Notes: a model not told the origin generated them from the sequence alone. A DNA stretch of 64,000 bases from Streptomyces davaonensis JCM 4913 (GCF_000349325.1 NC_020504.1:6172053-6236052); one strand, 5' to 3'; counted from the first letter of the stretch, positions 1-8,755 are shown. Program-made: numbers and translations.

Positions 1-355
1 GGAGCAAGGTCAGATAGGTCAGCTCGCGTTCGGGGGAGCCGCCCGTGTTGCAGACGACCGCGAGACGCTCACCGCCCGCGCGCCCGCCCGGGCCGCCGAT
101 CTCCGCCTGGATCGCGCTCGCCATGATCCCGAAGAAGGGGTCGGCGATGTCGTTGACGAGGATGCCGACCAGGTCGGACGTGGCGGCGGCCAGCGCGCTG
201 GCCGGCCCGTTCAGCACGTAGTCCAGCTCGTCCACGGCGCGCAGCACCCGCTCACGGGTGGACGCGGCCACGGGATAGTTCCCGTTCAGTACGCGCGACA
301 CCGTCGCGGGCGAGACCTGCGCGCGGGCCGCCACGTCCGCCAGGGTCACCGTCAT
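1..355 (-). CDS. LacI-family transcriptional regulator, 3' part outside window
   Basis: The visible part is the N-terminal 118 residues. It opens with a LacI helix-turn-helix (LADVAARAQVSPATVSRVLN) and the hinge region, then enters the sugar-binding core (DLVGILVNDIADPFFGIMAS). The ATG at 355 begins the canonical MTVTLADVA sequence. The gene diverges from the sugar-catabolic operon starting at 632, and a LacI-type operator lies between them at 552-563, so it probably represses that operon. The effector cannot be told because the ligand-binding domain runs off the window. The family is certain; the target is inferred. Confidence 0.93.
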   Translation of the reverse strand, partial: MTVTLADVAARAQVSPATVSRVLNGNYPVAASTRERVLRAVDELDYVLNGPASALAAATSDLVGILVNDIADPFFGIMASAIQAEIGGPGGRAGGERLAVVCNTGGSPERELTYLTLL

Positions 356-393
356 CTCGTCGTCCTCCGGTCGCGCATGTCATCGCATCTCAG

Positions 394-420
394 TCGTACG
401 TCGTCGTACGTCGTCGTACA
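394..420. repeat. 10-bp tandem repeat of TCGTACGTCG (2.7 copies)
   Basis: Two perfect copies of TCGTACGTCG (394-403, 404-413) and a third partial copy TCGTACA lie upstream of the LacI-family gene on the minus strand. Each unit contains the palindrome CGTAC(G/A), so the same DNA face recurs once per helical turn. This could be a binding site array or simple slippage; function unknown. Confidence 0.6.
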
Positions 421-510
421 CGCGGGCCCCCGCGGCCCGGTTCCGAGCAGACTGTAAGGCCACGCCCCCCGCTTGTTCGCCCCCTCGAACAACTCATCCT
501 CATCACGGTC

Positions 511-563
511 TTGTCCGGAACGCTGGTCAGAGGCTAGCTTCTTGGTAGATAGAAAGCGCTTGC
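511..563 (+). promoter_or_regulatory. Candidate promoter and LacI-family operator
   Basis: A possible sigma-70 type promoter is TTGTCC (511-516), 18 bases, TAGCTT (535-540). Just downstream is GAAAGCGCTTGC (552-563) with the palindromic core AAGCGCTT, which matches the central-CG operators typical of LacI-family repressors. A repressor bound there would block transcription of the operon beginning at 632. The operator is better supported than the promoter. Confidence 0.55.
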
Positions 564-631
564 TGTAACGCCTATCAGTGGGGGCGTGCGCGGCGCGCAC
601 AACCGCGTGCGACACCTACGAAGGGATTGAC

Positions 632-1789
632 GTGACACGCAAGACGGTGCGTATCGCCATGAACGGCGTGACCGGGCGCATGGGCTACCGCCAGCACCTC
701 GTCCGCTCCATCCTGGCCCTGCGCGAGCAGGGCGGACTCGACCTCGGCGACGGCACCGTGCTGTGGCCGGAGCCGGTCCTGGTCGGCCGCCGCGAGCACG
801 CGCTCAGGGCGCTCGCCGAGCGGCACGGCCTGGACCCGGAGGGCGTCTCCACCGATGTCGACGCGGTTCTCGCCGACCCGAGCATCGACATCTACTTCGA
901 CGCCCAGGTCACCTCCGCCCGCGAGGAGGCGATCAAGAAGGCGATCGCCGCGGGCAAGCACATCTACACCGAGAAGCCGACCGCCACCGGCCTCGAAGGC
1001 GCCCTGGAGCTCGCCCGGCTCGCCGCCGCGAAGGGCATCAAGCACGGCGTGGTGCAGGACAAGCTCTTCCTCCCCGGCCTGCTCAAGCTCAAGCGCCTCA
1101 TCGACGGCGGCTTCTTCGGCCGGATCCTCTCCGTGCGCGGCGAGTTCGGCTACTGGGTCTTCGAGGGCGACTGGCAGTCCGCCCAGCGCCCCTCCTGGAA
1201 CTACCGCGCCGAGGACGGCGGCGGCATCGTCGTCGACATGTTCCCGCACTGGGAGTACGTCCTGCACGAGCTGTTCGGCCGGGTGAAGTCCGTCCAGGCC
1301 ATCGCCACCACCCACATCCCGCAGCGCTGGGACGAGAACGGCAAGCCCTACGACGCCACCGCCGACGATGCCGCTTACGGCATCTTCGAGCTGGAGGGCG
1401 GCGCCATCGCCCAGATCAACTCCTCCTGGGCGGTGCGGGTGAACCGGGACGAGCTGGTCGAGTTCCAGGTCGACGGCACCGAGGGCTCGGCGGTGGCCGG
1501 ACTGCGCAACTGCCGCGTCCAGCACCGCTCCGCCACCCCCAAGCCGGTCTGGAACCCGGACATCCCGGCCACCGAGGTCTTCCGCGACCAGTGGCAGGAG
1601 GTCCCGGACAACGCCGAGTTCGACAACGGCTTCAAGGCCCAGTGGGAGCTGTTCCTCAAGCACGTCTACGCGGACGCCCCCTACCACTGGGACCTCCTCG
1701 CCGGCGCCCGCGGCGTCCAACTCGCCGAACTGGGACTCAGGTCCTCCGCCGAGGGCCGCCGGATCGACGTACCGGAGGTCGCACTGTGA
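632..1789 (+). CDS. Gfo/Idh/MocA family oxidoreductase
   Basis: Predicted NAD(P)-dependent sugar or polyol dehydrogenase of 385 aa. The N terminus reads VRIAMNGVTGRMGYRQHL, a Rossmann nucleotide-binding start. The family motif EKP (IYTEKPTATG, about residues 110-120) carries the expected catalytic lysine, and the C-terminal half is the substrate/oligomerisation domain. The GTG at 632 is preferred over an in-frame ATG at 578 because GAAGGG precedes it and homologues start near this point. It is the first gene of a three-gene operon and its stop overlaps the next start by 4 bases. The exact sugar is unknown; inositol-type or rare-sugar substrates are possible. Confidence 0.88.
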   Translation: MTRKTVRIAMNGVTGRMGYRQHLVRSILALREQGGLDLGDGTVLWPEPVLVGRREHALRALAERHGLDPEGVSTDVDAVLADPSIDIYFDAQVTSAREEAIKKAIAAGKHIYTEKPTATGLEGALELARLAAAKGIKHGVVQDKLFLPGLLKLKRLIDGGFFGRILSVRGEFGYWVFEGDWQSAQRPSWNYRAEDGGGIVVDMFPHWEYVLHELFGRVKSVQAIATTHIPQRWDENGKPYDATADDAAYGIFELEGGAIAQINSSWAVRVNRDELVEFQVDGTEGSAVAGLRNCRVQHRSATPKPVWNPDIPATEVFRDQWQEVPDNAEFDNGFKAQWELFLKHVYADAPYHWDLLAGARGVQLAELGLRSSAEGRRIDVPEVAL

Positions 1790-2937
1790 CCATCCGGCTC
1801 CCCGACGCCCAGGGCGCCCTGCGGACCTACGAGCCCCGCCAGGAGCCCCTCGCCCCGCACTCCGGCGCACCCTTCTCCTCTCGTACGGTGTTCTCGGCGG
1901 CCCACGTCGTCGCCGATCCCTTCGCCGACGTCAGCCCCGACTCGCCCGCCGCCGTCGACTGGGACGCCACCCTCGCCTTCCGGCGCCATCTGTGGGCCCA
2001 CGGACTCGGAGTCGCCGAGGCGATGGACACCGCGCAACGAGGCATGGGCCTGGACTGGGCGGGCGCGGCCGAGCTGATCCGGCGCTCGGCCGCGGAGGCG
2101 CAGGCAGTCGGCGGCCGTATCGCCTGCGGCGTCGGCACCGACCAGCTCGCCGCCGGTTCGCTCGCCGAGGTCCGCGCGGCCTACGAGGAACAGCTCGCCG
2201 TGGTGGAGGAGTCCGGCGCGCAGGCCGTCCTGATGGCCTCCCGAGCCCTGTGCGCCGTCGCGTCCGGGCCGGAGGACTACCTGGAGGTCTACGGCCACCT
2301 GCTGCGCCAGGCCGCCGAGCCGGTGATCCTGCACTGGCTTGGCCCGATGTTCGACCCCGCGCTGGAGGGCTACTGGGGGTCCGGCGACCTCGACGCGGCC
2401 ACCGACACCTTCCTTGAGGTCATCTCCGCCCACCCCGACAAGGTGGACGGCATCAAGGTCTCGCTGCTGGACGCCCAGCGCGAGATCGACCTCAGGCGCC
2501 GGCTCCCCGACGGCGTCCGCTGCTACACCGGCGACGACTTCAACTATCCCGAGCTGATCGCGGGCGACGAGCAGGGCTTCAGCCACGCCCTGCTCGGCAT
2601 CTTCGACCCGCTGGGCCCGCTGGCGGCGGAGGCGGTCCGGGTCCTGGACACGGGTGACGTCGCCGGGTTCCGTGAACTGCTCGATCCTACGGTCGAGTTG
2701 TCCCGTCACCTCTTCCAGGCCCCGACCCGCTTCTACAAGACCGGAGTGGTGTTCCTGGCCTGGCTGGCGGGCCACCAGTCCCACTTCACGATGGTGGGCG
2801 GCCTCCAGTCGGCCCGCTCCCTGCCGCACTTCGCCCGCGCCTACGAACTCGCCGACGGTCTGGGCCTGTTCCCGGACCCGAAACTGGCCGAGGAGCGGAT
2901 GAAGAACCTGCTCTCGCTGTACGGGGTGAACCAATGA
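1786..2937 (+). CDS. DUF993 family, dihydrodipicolinate-synthase-like aldolase
   Basis: 383-aa protein that I recognise as the DUF993 group, which has a DapA/aldolase-like TIM barrel. Supporting sequence is HWLGPMFDP near the middle and DGIKVSLLDAQ, where the lysine sits at the end of a strand as the Schiff-base lysine does in class I aldolases of this fold. The GTG start overlaps the dehydrogenase stop (GTGA), and its own TGA overlaps the next ATG, so the three genes are translationally coupled. A carbon-carbon cleavage step on the oxidised sugar made by the upstream dehydrogenase is plausible but unproved. Confidence 0.8.
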   Translation: MTIRLPDAQGALRTYEPRQEPLAPHSGAPFSSRTVFSAAHVVADPFADVSPDSPAAVDWDATLAFRRHLWAHGLGVAEAMDTAQRGMGLDWAGAAELIRRSAAEAQAVGGRIACGVGTDQLAAGSLAEVRAAYEEQLAVVEESGAQAVLMASRALCAVASGPEDYLEVYGHLLRQAAEPVILHWLGPMFDPALEGYWGSGDLDAATDTFLEVISAHPDKVDGIKVSLLDAQREIDLRRRLPDGVRCYTGDDFNYPELIAGDEQGFSHALLGIFDPLGPLAAEAVRVLDTGDVAGFRELLDPTVELSRHLFQAPTRFYKTGVVFLAWLAGHQSHFTMVGGLQSARSLPHFARAYELADGLGLFPDPKLAEERMKNLLSLYGVNQ

Positions 2938-3767
2938 CCGCGGATCTGTCCCGCTTCTCCATCAACCAGATGACGGTCAAGCAGCTGGCGATGCCGGAAC
3001 TGGTCGACGCCTGCGGGGGTTTGGGTGTCACGAACGTCGGACTCTGGCGGGAGCCCGTACGTACGTACGGGCTGGAGGCCACGGCGAAGCTGGTCCGTGA
3101 CGCGGGTCTGACCGTCACGACCCTGTGCCGGGGTGGGTTCTTCACGGCCGTCGACCCCGACGAGCGGGCCAGGGCGCTGGACGACAACCGGCGGGCGGTC
3201 GACGAGGCGGCCACCCTCGGCACCGACACCCTCGTCCTCGTCTCCGGCGGTCTGCCGCCCGGCTCGAAGGATCTGCACGGCGCGCGGGAGCGGATCGCCG
3301 ACGCGCTCGCCGAACTGGGCCCGTACGCCGAATCCCACGGCGTGCGCCTGGCCATCGAGCCGCTGCACCCCATGTTCGCCTCGGACCGCTGTGTGGTCTC
3401 CACCCTCGCCCAGGCCCTGGACCTGGCCGAGCGCTTCCCGGCCCACCAGGTCGGCGTCACGGTGGACACGTACCACATCTGGTGGGACGACACGGCTCCC
3501 GCGCAGATCGCCCGCGCGGGCGCGGGCGGCCGTATCCACACCTTCCAACTGGCCGACTGGACCACGCCGTTGCCCGAGGGCGTGCTCAACGGCCGCGGTC
3601 AGATCGGGGACGGCTCGATCGACATGCGGGAGTGGAAGGGGTACGTCGAGGCCGCCGGATACACCGGCGCCATCGAGGTGGAGCTGTTCAACGACGCGCT
3701 GTGGGCTCGGGACGGCCGGGAGGTGCTGGCCGAGACGGCTCAGCGCTATCTGACGCACGCGAGCTGA
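2934..3767 (+). CDS. Sugar phosphate isomerase/epimerase (AP-endonuclease-2-like TIM barrel)
   Basis: 277-aa protein with the xylose-isomerase-like TIM barrel. Candidate metal ligands fall at strand ends: LAIEPLHPM, GVTVDTYHIWW, HTFQLADW and AIEVELFND give the expected Glu, Asp, His and Glu set. The ATG overlaps the previous stop (ATGA), making it the third gene of the 632-3767 operon. With a dehydrogenase and an aldolase-like protein it suggests a pathway for an uncommon sugar or cyclitol. The 3' end overlaps the convergent regulator gene by 80 bases. Confidence 0.87.
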   Translation: MTADLSRFSINQMTVKQLAMPELVDACGGLGVTNVGLWREPVRTYGLEATAKLVRDAGLTVTTLCRGGFFTAVDPDERARALDDNRRAVDEAATLGTDTLVLVSGGLPPGSKDLHGARERIADALAELGPYAESHGVRLAIEPLHPMFASDRCVVSTLAQALDLAERFPAHQVGVTVDTYHIWWDDTAPAQIARAGAGGRIHTFQLADWTTPLPEGVLNGRGQIGDGSIDMREWKGYVEAAGYTGAIEVELFNDALWARDGREVLAETAQRYLTHAS

Positions 3768-4740
3768 GCAGCGCGTCGGCCGTGGCGGTGCGGGCGTACA
3801 GCACCCAGCGGCCGGCCCGGTGCGCGCTGACCAGACCGGCGTCGCGCAGTGCCGTCAGCGACTGGGACACGGCGGCCGGGGACAACCCGGTCCGCCGGGC
3901 CAGGTCGGTCGTGGCGGCAGGGACGTCCAGCTCGGTCAGCAGCCGGGTCCGCGAGCGGCCCAGCACGACGGCCAGTGCCTCGGCGGCCGGGGCAGGCCTG
4001 GGCTGCCACAGCGTCGCGGTGTCACGGGCCGGGTAGGCGAGCTGGAGCGGGTCCGGCGGGGAGACCCGGATGAGCAGTCCCGGACCGGTGAAGGCGGACG
4101 GCACGAGGACGAGTCCGGTGCCCGCCACGGCCCGCGACAGCCCACGCCTGCGCTCCCGCAGCCGCAGGGTGTCGCCCTCCCGGGCGGCCTGGCCGTGCAG
4201 CTCGTCGAGCAGATACGCGCTGCCGTGCTCGGCGAGCTGCCGGGCCCGGTGCAGGACATCGGCGTCGAGGGCGGCCCGGATACGCGCCCAGTAGGGGGCG
4301 AGCGCGAGTTGCCAGTAGGTCTCTATCTCCTCGGCGAGCTTCGGCAGTTGGGTGTGCGGATCGTCGTAGAGGGATCGGAGTCGAGGGCCCAGTGAGAGGC
4401 CGTGCTCGCGCTCCAGGCGGGTCAGGTCCCGGCGTATCCGCTCGGCCGGAGCGGCCCGCAGCGCGGTGAGCTCCTCCGCGAGGGTCGGAGCCGGTGCCGT
4501 GGGCGCTGGATTGAGGAAGTCGGGGACGTAGCCGTCGCACGGTACGAGTTCGGCGAGCCGGTCGCGGTCCAGGCCCGCGGCCGTCACCCGCGGCCGCACC
4601 TGCTCGATCCAGTGGCGGTGCACCGGGTGAGCTCGCCCGGCGGAGAGCAGCCGGAAGCTGGTCGCGACCTCCCACAGCGGCGACACGGCGAACCGCAGCC
4701 GCGCCCGATCCCCGGCGGAGAACTCCAGTTCCGCCTCCAT
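3688..4740 (-). CDS. ArsR-like winged-helix transcriptional regulator (DUF5937-type)
   Basis: 350-aa regulator. A long N-terminal domain of unknown ligand (VSPLWEVATSFRLL near the start) precedes a C-terminal winged helix, LARRTGLSPAAVSQSLTALR followed by DAGLVSAHRAGRWVLYART, which is typical ArsR sequence. This two-part layout is common in Streptomyces. The gene is convergent with the sugar operon and overlaps its end by 80 bases, then diverges from the isoprenoid-enzyme gene with a short gap. Its target is not evident; autoregulation or control of the divergent gene is possible. Confidence 0.82.
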   Translation of the reverse strand: MEAELEFSAGDRARLRFAVSPLWEVATSFRLLSAGRAHPVHRHWIEQVRPRVTAAGLDRDRLAELVPCDGYVPDFLNPAPTAPAPTLAEELTALRAAPAERIRRDLTRLEREHGLSLGPRLRSLYDDPHTQLPKLAEEIETYWQLALAPYWARIRAALDADVLHRARQLAEHGSAYLLDELHGQAAREGDTLRLRERRRGLSRAVAGTGLVLVPSAFTGPGLLIRVSPPDPLQLAYPARDTATLWQPRPAPAAEALAVVLGRSRTRLLTELDVPAATTDLARRTGLSPAAVSQSLTALRDAGLVSAHRAGRWVLYARTATADALLSSRASDSAEPSRPAPPGRPEPTARR

Positions 4741-4921
4741 GACCCTTACCCCCCACCGGTTTCGGCCACGGCTCGAACAATGGCGGTGAGCTTAGCGCCG
4801 GAGGATGGATTCCGGGGCTGGACGGACTAGGGAAAACACAGCCGGGGAACGCCCCGCCGAACCGCTTTACCGCCCGCTCACCCCTATGGGACCCTCGGAT
4901 CCCTTGGGGGCGGGAGCGGGG

Positions 4922-5914
4922 ATGCGGCAGGCAGTCGCTGAGGTCGGGGCTCTGGTGCGGAGCCTGAGGATGGCGGTCGGGCTTCCGGGCGCCGCGAGCG
5001 GCGCGTACCGGTCGCTTCCGGCGCTGACGAGGACGTACGAGACGGTCGTCGCGCCGCTGGTCGCCGAGACCCTTCATGATCCGGCCGAACGCGCCCGCGT
5101 CGACGGGTCGTTACGGGTCATGAGCGTGAAGTTCGGTCTGGCCATGCTCAGTTACGGCCGACTGACCGGGCACCGGACCCAACTGGACGTAGCCGTTCTC
5201 GCCGGTGCCGTCACCCGGCTCTACGACGATCTCATCGACGGAAGCGGGGACGGGAGCGGCGACACCGGCGCCGACGAGCGGCTCGGGGAGTTGATGGGCC
5301 ACCGCGCCTTCGTGCCCGGTACCGCGCCGGAGCTGCTGCTGGAGCGGCTCGTGTACGGGATCGAGGGGGCGCTGCGGCACCCGCCGCACGCGTCGCTGAT
5401 GACGGCGCTGGCCTCCCTGCACGAGTACCAGGTGCTGTCCCGTCGCCAGCGGGAGGCCGACGTGCCGCTCGACGTGCTGGAGAAGATCACCCGGGGCAAG
5501 GGCGGCGCCGCCCATCTCATCCTGTGCGGCCTGGTCAAGCCCGTACTGGAGCCCGCCGAGCGGGAGTTGGTCATGGACCTCGGGGAGATGCTCCAGTCGC
5601 TCGACGACTACATGGACGTCGAGTTCGACCGCGAGAACGGTGTCACCACCCTCGTCTCGTGCGGGGCGCTGACCCTGCCGGGCATCGCCCGGCGGTTACG
5701 GGCCGCACGCCCTCGGCTGGTCGCCGTCCACGGCGGCCGGGCCGCCCGGCCCTACTGCGCGATGCTGTACTTCCTGCTGCTCCAGGCCTGGGTGGCGCGC
5801 AGGCTCCCCGTGCTGGGGCGACTGGCCCGGCGGCCCGCCCGGCGCTCGCCCGTCCTGGCGTTCCTGTCCCGCGGGGAGGACGCCCTGCCGCCCGCCGCAC
5901 CGGAGCACTCCTGA
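4922..5914 (+). CDS. Class I isoprenoid-synthase-like enzyme with two TTA codons
   Basis: Roughly 330-aa, mostly helical protein. It has DDLID in the first half and DDYMDVEFDRENG in the second, resembling the two Asp-rich metal sites of class I isoprenoid synthases. I recognise the group NCBI names class 1 isoprenoid biosynthesis enzyme; the substrate is unknown. In-frame ATGs also exist at 4805 and 4886; 4922 has the best ribosome site (GGGAG, 5-base spacing). Leucine is encoded by the rare TTA at 5111-5113 and 5696-5698, implying dependence on the bldA tRNA. The stop overlaps the start of the NACHT gene (ATGA shifted by one base), so the two are coupled. Confidence 0.72.
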   Translation: MRQAVAEVGALVRSLRMAVGLPGAASGAYRSLPALTRTYETVVAPLVAETLHDPAERARVDGSLRVMSVKFGLAMLSYGRLTGHRTQLDVAVLAGAVTRLYDDLIDGSGDGSGDTGADERLGELMGHRAFVPGTAPELLLERLVYGIEGALRHPPHASLMTALASLHEYQVLSRRQREADVPLDVLEKITRGKGGAAHLILCGLVKPVLEPAERELVMDLGEMLQSLDDYMDVEFDRENGVTTLVSCGALTLPGIARRLRAARPRLVAVHGGRAARPYCAMLYFLLLQAWVARRLPVLGRLARRPARRSPVLAFLSRGEDALPPAAPEHS

Positions 5915-7983
5915 TGGGCCGGGACCGGACGGCCCTGGCGATCCGCGCGGCGCTGGCGGTCATCGTGGTGATCACCGTCGTGGTGGTCGGGTTCGGACTG
6001 CGCGAGGGCGGTCTCGACCCCACCGAGCTGTGGCTCTCCCTGGTCGGCGGCGTATTCATCCCGGCCGCCGCCATCGCCCTCCAGTACGGCCGCCGCACCG
6101 TCACCCTCGACGAGGCCGCCTCCACGCTGGCCCGGACGGTTACCCGGCACTGGAGCAGGGAGAGCGGTTACCGCGGCCTGTACGAGGAACGCCGGATGGC
6201 CGTCCGCTGGCGGCGCGAGCCGGGCTCCGAGCGGTCCTCCCAGCTGTCCGCCGAACTCCCCGACGAGGGCGTCCTCGACCAGCTGACCGGCGCCTACGTC
6301 CGGCACGCCCGCGCCGGGCGCCTGTCCCGGCTGGTCGTGACGGGCGAGCCCGGCGCCGGAAAGACCGCGCTGTGCGTACTGCTCACCCTGGAGCCCTCGG
6401 AGAACGCGGTCGTCCCGGTCCTCTTCCCGCTCTCCTCCTGGGACCGCAAGACCTCCCTGACCGACTGGATGATCAACGAACTCGCCGTCAACTACCCGGT
6501 CGTGGGCGAGCGGACGCGGGCCCGGGAGCTCGCCGGGGAGCTGCTGCGCGAGCGTGTGGTGCTGCCCGTCCTGGACGGACTGGAGGAGGTCACCGACCGA
6601 CCCGCCGCCCTCCGCGCCATCCAGGAGGAGCTGGACGCCCGTTCCTTCGTCCTGACCTGCCGGGCCCACGAGTTCGACGGCCTGGACCCCGCGCGGGCGC
6701 TGCGCGACACCCTCGTCGTACGCCTTCAGCCGCTGCGCGCCGACGAGGCCGGCGGGGTGCTGGAGCGGGCCGGAGGGGCGGGCCGGGGGCCGCTGCTGGC
6801 CACGCTCCGGGCGCGGCCGGACGGTCCGGTGGCGTGCGCGCTGGACACGCCGTTCATGCTGTCGCTGGCCGTGGCGCTCGGCGGTGCGCTGCCCGAGGAG
6901 CTGCTGTGCGCGGACGACCCGGCCGCCGTGCCGCGGATCAAGCGGTATCTGCTGGGCGAGTTCGTCACCCAGGCCTACCGGCGCACCCTCGACCGCCCCA
7001 AGGCCCTCTTCGGCGTCGAGGAGGCCCGCGGCTATCTAGCCTTCCTGGCCCGCCAGACCGAGCCGGGCACCCATCGGTTCGCCTGGTGGCACCTGCACCG
7101 GTCCGTGCCGCGCGGGGTGTTCCTGGCCGTGGCGCTGGCCAACGCCGTCGTCGCCTGCTCGACGGCCTCCGTGACGCTCTTCGCGCTCGTCCAACGCCCC
7201 TGGCTGGGCCTGTGGATCGGGATGGGCGCCGCCGTTGTCGGCGCGCTGGTGGTGGAGCTGGTCCCGCAGGACGACCCGCGCCGCGCCAAGCCCCGGCTGC
7301 GTTCGGTGCGGCCGCCCAGTCGGCACGCCCTGCAACGCGTCCTGGGCTTCGGCCTGATGGGCGGTGCCGCCTGCGCGGTGATCGTCGCCTTCCTGTACGA
7401 GCGTCCCGTGCACGTGGTGGTCGGCGGCCTGCTCAGCGGCCTCACCTTCGCCACCGCCCGCTACTTCAGCGAGCCCAGCGACCCCCTGGAGGCGGTGACC
7501 CCGGTCGGCCTGCTCCGCTCCGACCGCACCACCATCCGCTACGCCTGGCTCACCGGCGCCGTACCCGGCGCGCTGACCGGCGCCTACCTCGGCTCCGCCA
7601 TCAAGGAGGGCCGCCGGACCCCGCAACTGGACGACGTCACCCTGATCGACCGACTGCCCAGCGCCGTCGAGGCGTTGATGGGTGCGGCCGCGGGCGCGCT
7701 GCTCAGCTCGGTCGGGCTCGGGATGATGGCGCTGGGGTCCAGTGCCTGGGGCCGTTTCATCCCCTCACGCGCCTGGCTGGCGCTGCGCGGACACACCCCG
7801 CGCCGGTTGATCCAGTTCGCCGAGGACGCCCGGGACCGGGGCGTGCTGCGGCAGGTCAACGGCTACTACGAGTTCCGGCACGCCCTCCTGCACCGTCACC
7901 TCGCCGAGACCGACCCCGGCGCACCCTCCCGGTCCCCGGCCCCGGCCGCCGCCACCAGGACGGGACCGGCGAGCTCCCAGTAG
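5914..7983 (+). CDS. Membrane-anchored NACHT-domain STAND NTPase
   Basis: 689-aa protein. Two membrane helices lie near residues 8-28 and 41-57. A NACHT NTPase domain follows, with Walker A GEPGAGKT (about 144-151) and Walker B VVLPVLDGLEEV (about 213-224). The C-terminal half from about residue 395 has several further hydrophobic segments in place of the usual repeat sensor domain. The ATG overlaps the upstream stop by one base. NACHT proteins act in signalling or antiphage defence in bacteria, but this membrane form and its coupling to an isoprenoid-like enzyme have no assigned role. The 3' end overlaps the convergent gene by 88 bases. Confidence 0.85.
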   Translation: MGRDRTALAIRAALAVIVVITVVVVGFGLREGGLDPTELWLSLVGGVFIPAAAIALQYGRRTVTLDEAASTLARTVTRHWSRESGYRGLYEERRMAVRWRREPGSERSSQLSAELPDEGVLDQLTGAYVRHARAGRLSRLVVTGEPGAGKTALCVLLTLEPSENAVVPVLFPLSSWDRKTSLTDWMINELAVNYPVVGERTRARELAGELLRERVVLPVLDGLEEVTDRPAALRAIQEELDARSFVLTCRAHEFDGLDPARALRDTLVVRLQPLRADEAGGVLERAGGAGRGPLLATLRARPDGPVACALDTPFMLSLAVALGGALPEELLCADDPAAVPRIKRYLLGEFVTQAYRRTLDRPKALFGVEEARGYLAFLARQTEPGTHRFAWWHLHRSVPRGVFLAVALANAVVACSTASVTLFALVQRPWLGLWIGMGAAVVGALVVELVPQDDPRRAKPRLRSVRPPSRHALQRVLGFGLMGGAACAVIVAFLYERPVHVVVGGLLSGLTFATARYFSEPSDPLEAVTPVGLLRSDRTTIRYAWLTGAVPGALTGAYLGSAIKEGRRTPQLDDVTLIDRLPSAVEALMGAAAGALLSSVGLGMMALGSSAWGRFIPSRAWLALRGHTPRRLIQFAEDARDRGVLRQVNGYYEFRHALLHRHLAETDPGAPSRSPAPAAATRTGPASSQ

Positions 7984-8648
7984 GCCCGCCGCGCCGGACG
8001 CCGTCCGGGCTCCGGCAGCGCCAGGTACCGGGCCTGCGGGAACCGGATCCGGGCCTGCGCACCGACCGGCCGCACCGTGAGCAGCTCCAGCTCGGCCAGC
8101 TCGCGGCGCACCTCGCCGAGCGCCGGCCACTGACCGCGCCCCGGCGTCGCGCACACGAACTCCAGGGTGGCCCGGGAGTGCGTGCCCGACGCCCGCTCCC
8201 GGGCCCGCCGGTCCAGCAGCCGGCCCACCTGGTCGCCGCAGGTCAGGTCGTACACCCGGGACAGACCGGGCGTCTCGTCGGTGCGCACGGAGCAGCGCAG
8301 CACGGGGAACTCGTGGTCGCGCAGGGCGGCGGTCCGCTCGGCCAGCCAGCGTGGTTCGTACCGCTGCTGGAGCCGCTCGAAGATCACCAGCAGCACCGCT
8401 CTGAGCAGCACCAGCAGTCCCAGCAGGACCGCACAGCCGAGCGCCTCGGTCCGTACGTCCGGCAGCAGCAGCCCGGCCAGCGTCAGGGTGGGGGGCAGCA
8501 GCGCCCAGCCCGCCGTGACCCGCCGCGCGCGGGCGAACTCCGGCCCGGCCAGACCGGTGGCACGGCGCCGCAGCAGGTCGGGGAACCTGCGCAGCGGCGC
8601 GAGTGCGAGGGGCACTTCGGGCCGCAGCAGTCCGGGTTCGTAGCTCAT
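7896..8648 (-). CDS. Hypothetical membrane protein
   Basis: 250-aa protein of unknown function. A hydrophobic hairpin near residues 45-95 (WALLPPTLTLAGLLL, then CAVLLGLLVLLRAVLLVIF) is followed by a soluble domain rich in Arg and Glu. No catalytic motif was recognised. The gene runs against the NACHT gene and overlaps its last 88 bases, so antisense interference is possible. The ATG at 8648 is the only reasonable start. A functional link to the NACHT protein is suggested only by position. Confidence 0.72.
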   Translation of the reverse strand: MSYEPGLLRPEVPLALAPLRRFPDLLRRRATGLAGPEFARARRVTAGWALLPPTLTLAGLLLPDVRTEALGCAVLLGLLVLLRAVLLVIFERLQQRYEPRWLAERTAALRDHEFPVLRCSVRTDETPGLSRVYDLTCGDQVGRLLDRRARERASGTHSRATLEFVCATPGRGQWPALGEVRRELAELELLTVRPVGAQARIRFPQARYLALPEPGRRPARRAYWELAGPVLVAAAGAGDREGAPGSVSAR

Positions 8649-8736
8649 CGCCGTACCCGCCTGCCCTCCGTCGACGCCTTGAGTCGATACGTACCCGGTG
8701 ACGCTACCGGCACGCCGGGCGGCCTTCTCACGAGGA

Positions 8737-8755
8737 CGCGGAAAAAATTTCCGCG
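8737..8755. repeat. Perfect inverted repeat in an intergenic gap
   Basis: CGCGGAAA (8737-8744), AAA, TTTCCGCG (8748-8755). The A/T-rich centre and lack of a following U-tract on either strand argue for a protein-binding site about 90 bases upstream of the hypothetical membrane protein gene rather than a terminator. The rest of 8649-8922 holds only the terminator at 8863-8897. Confidence 0.55.
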
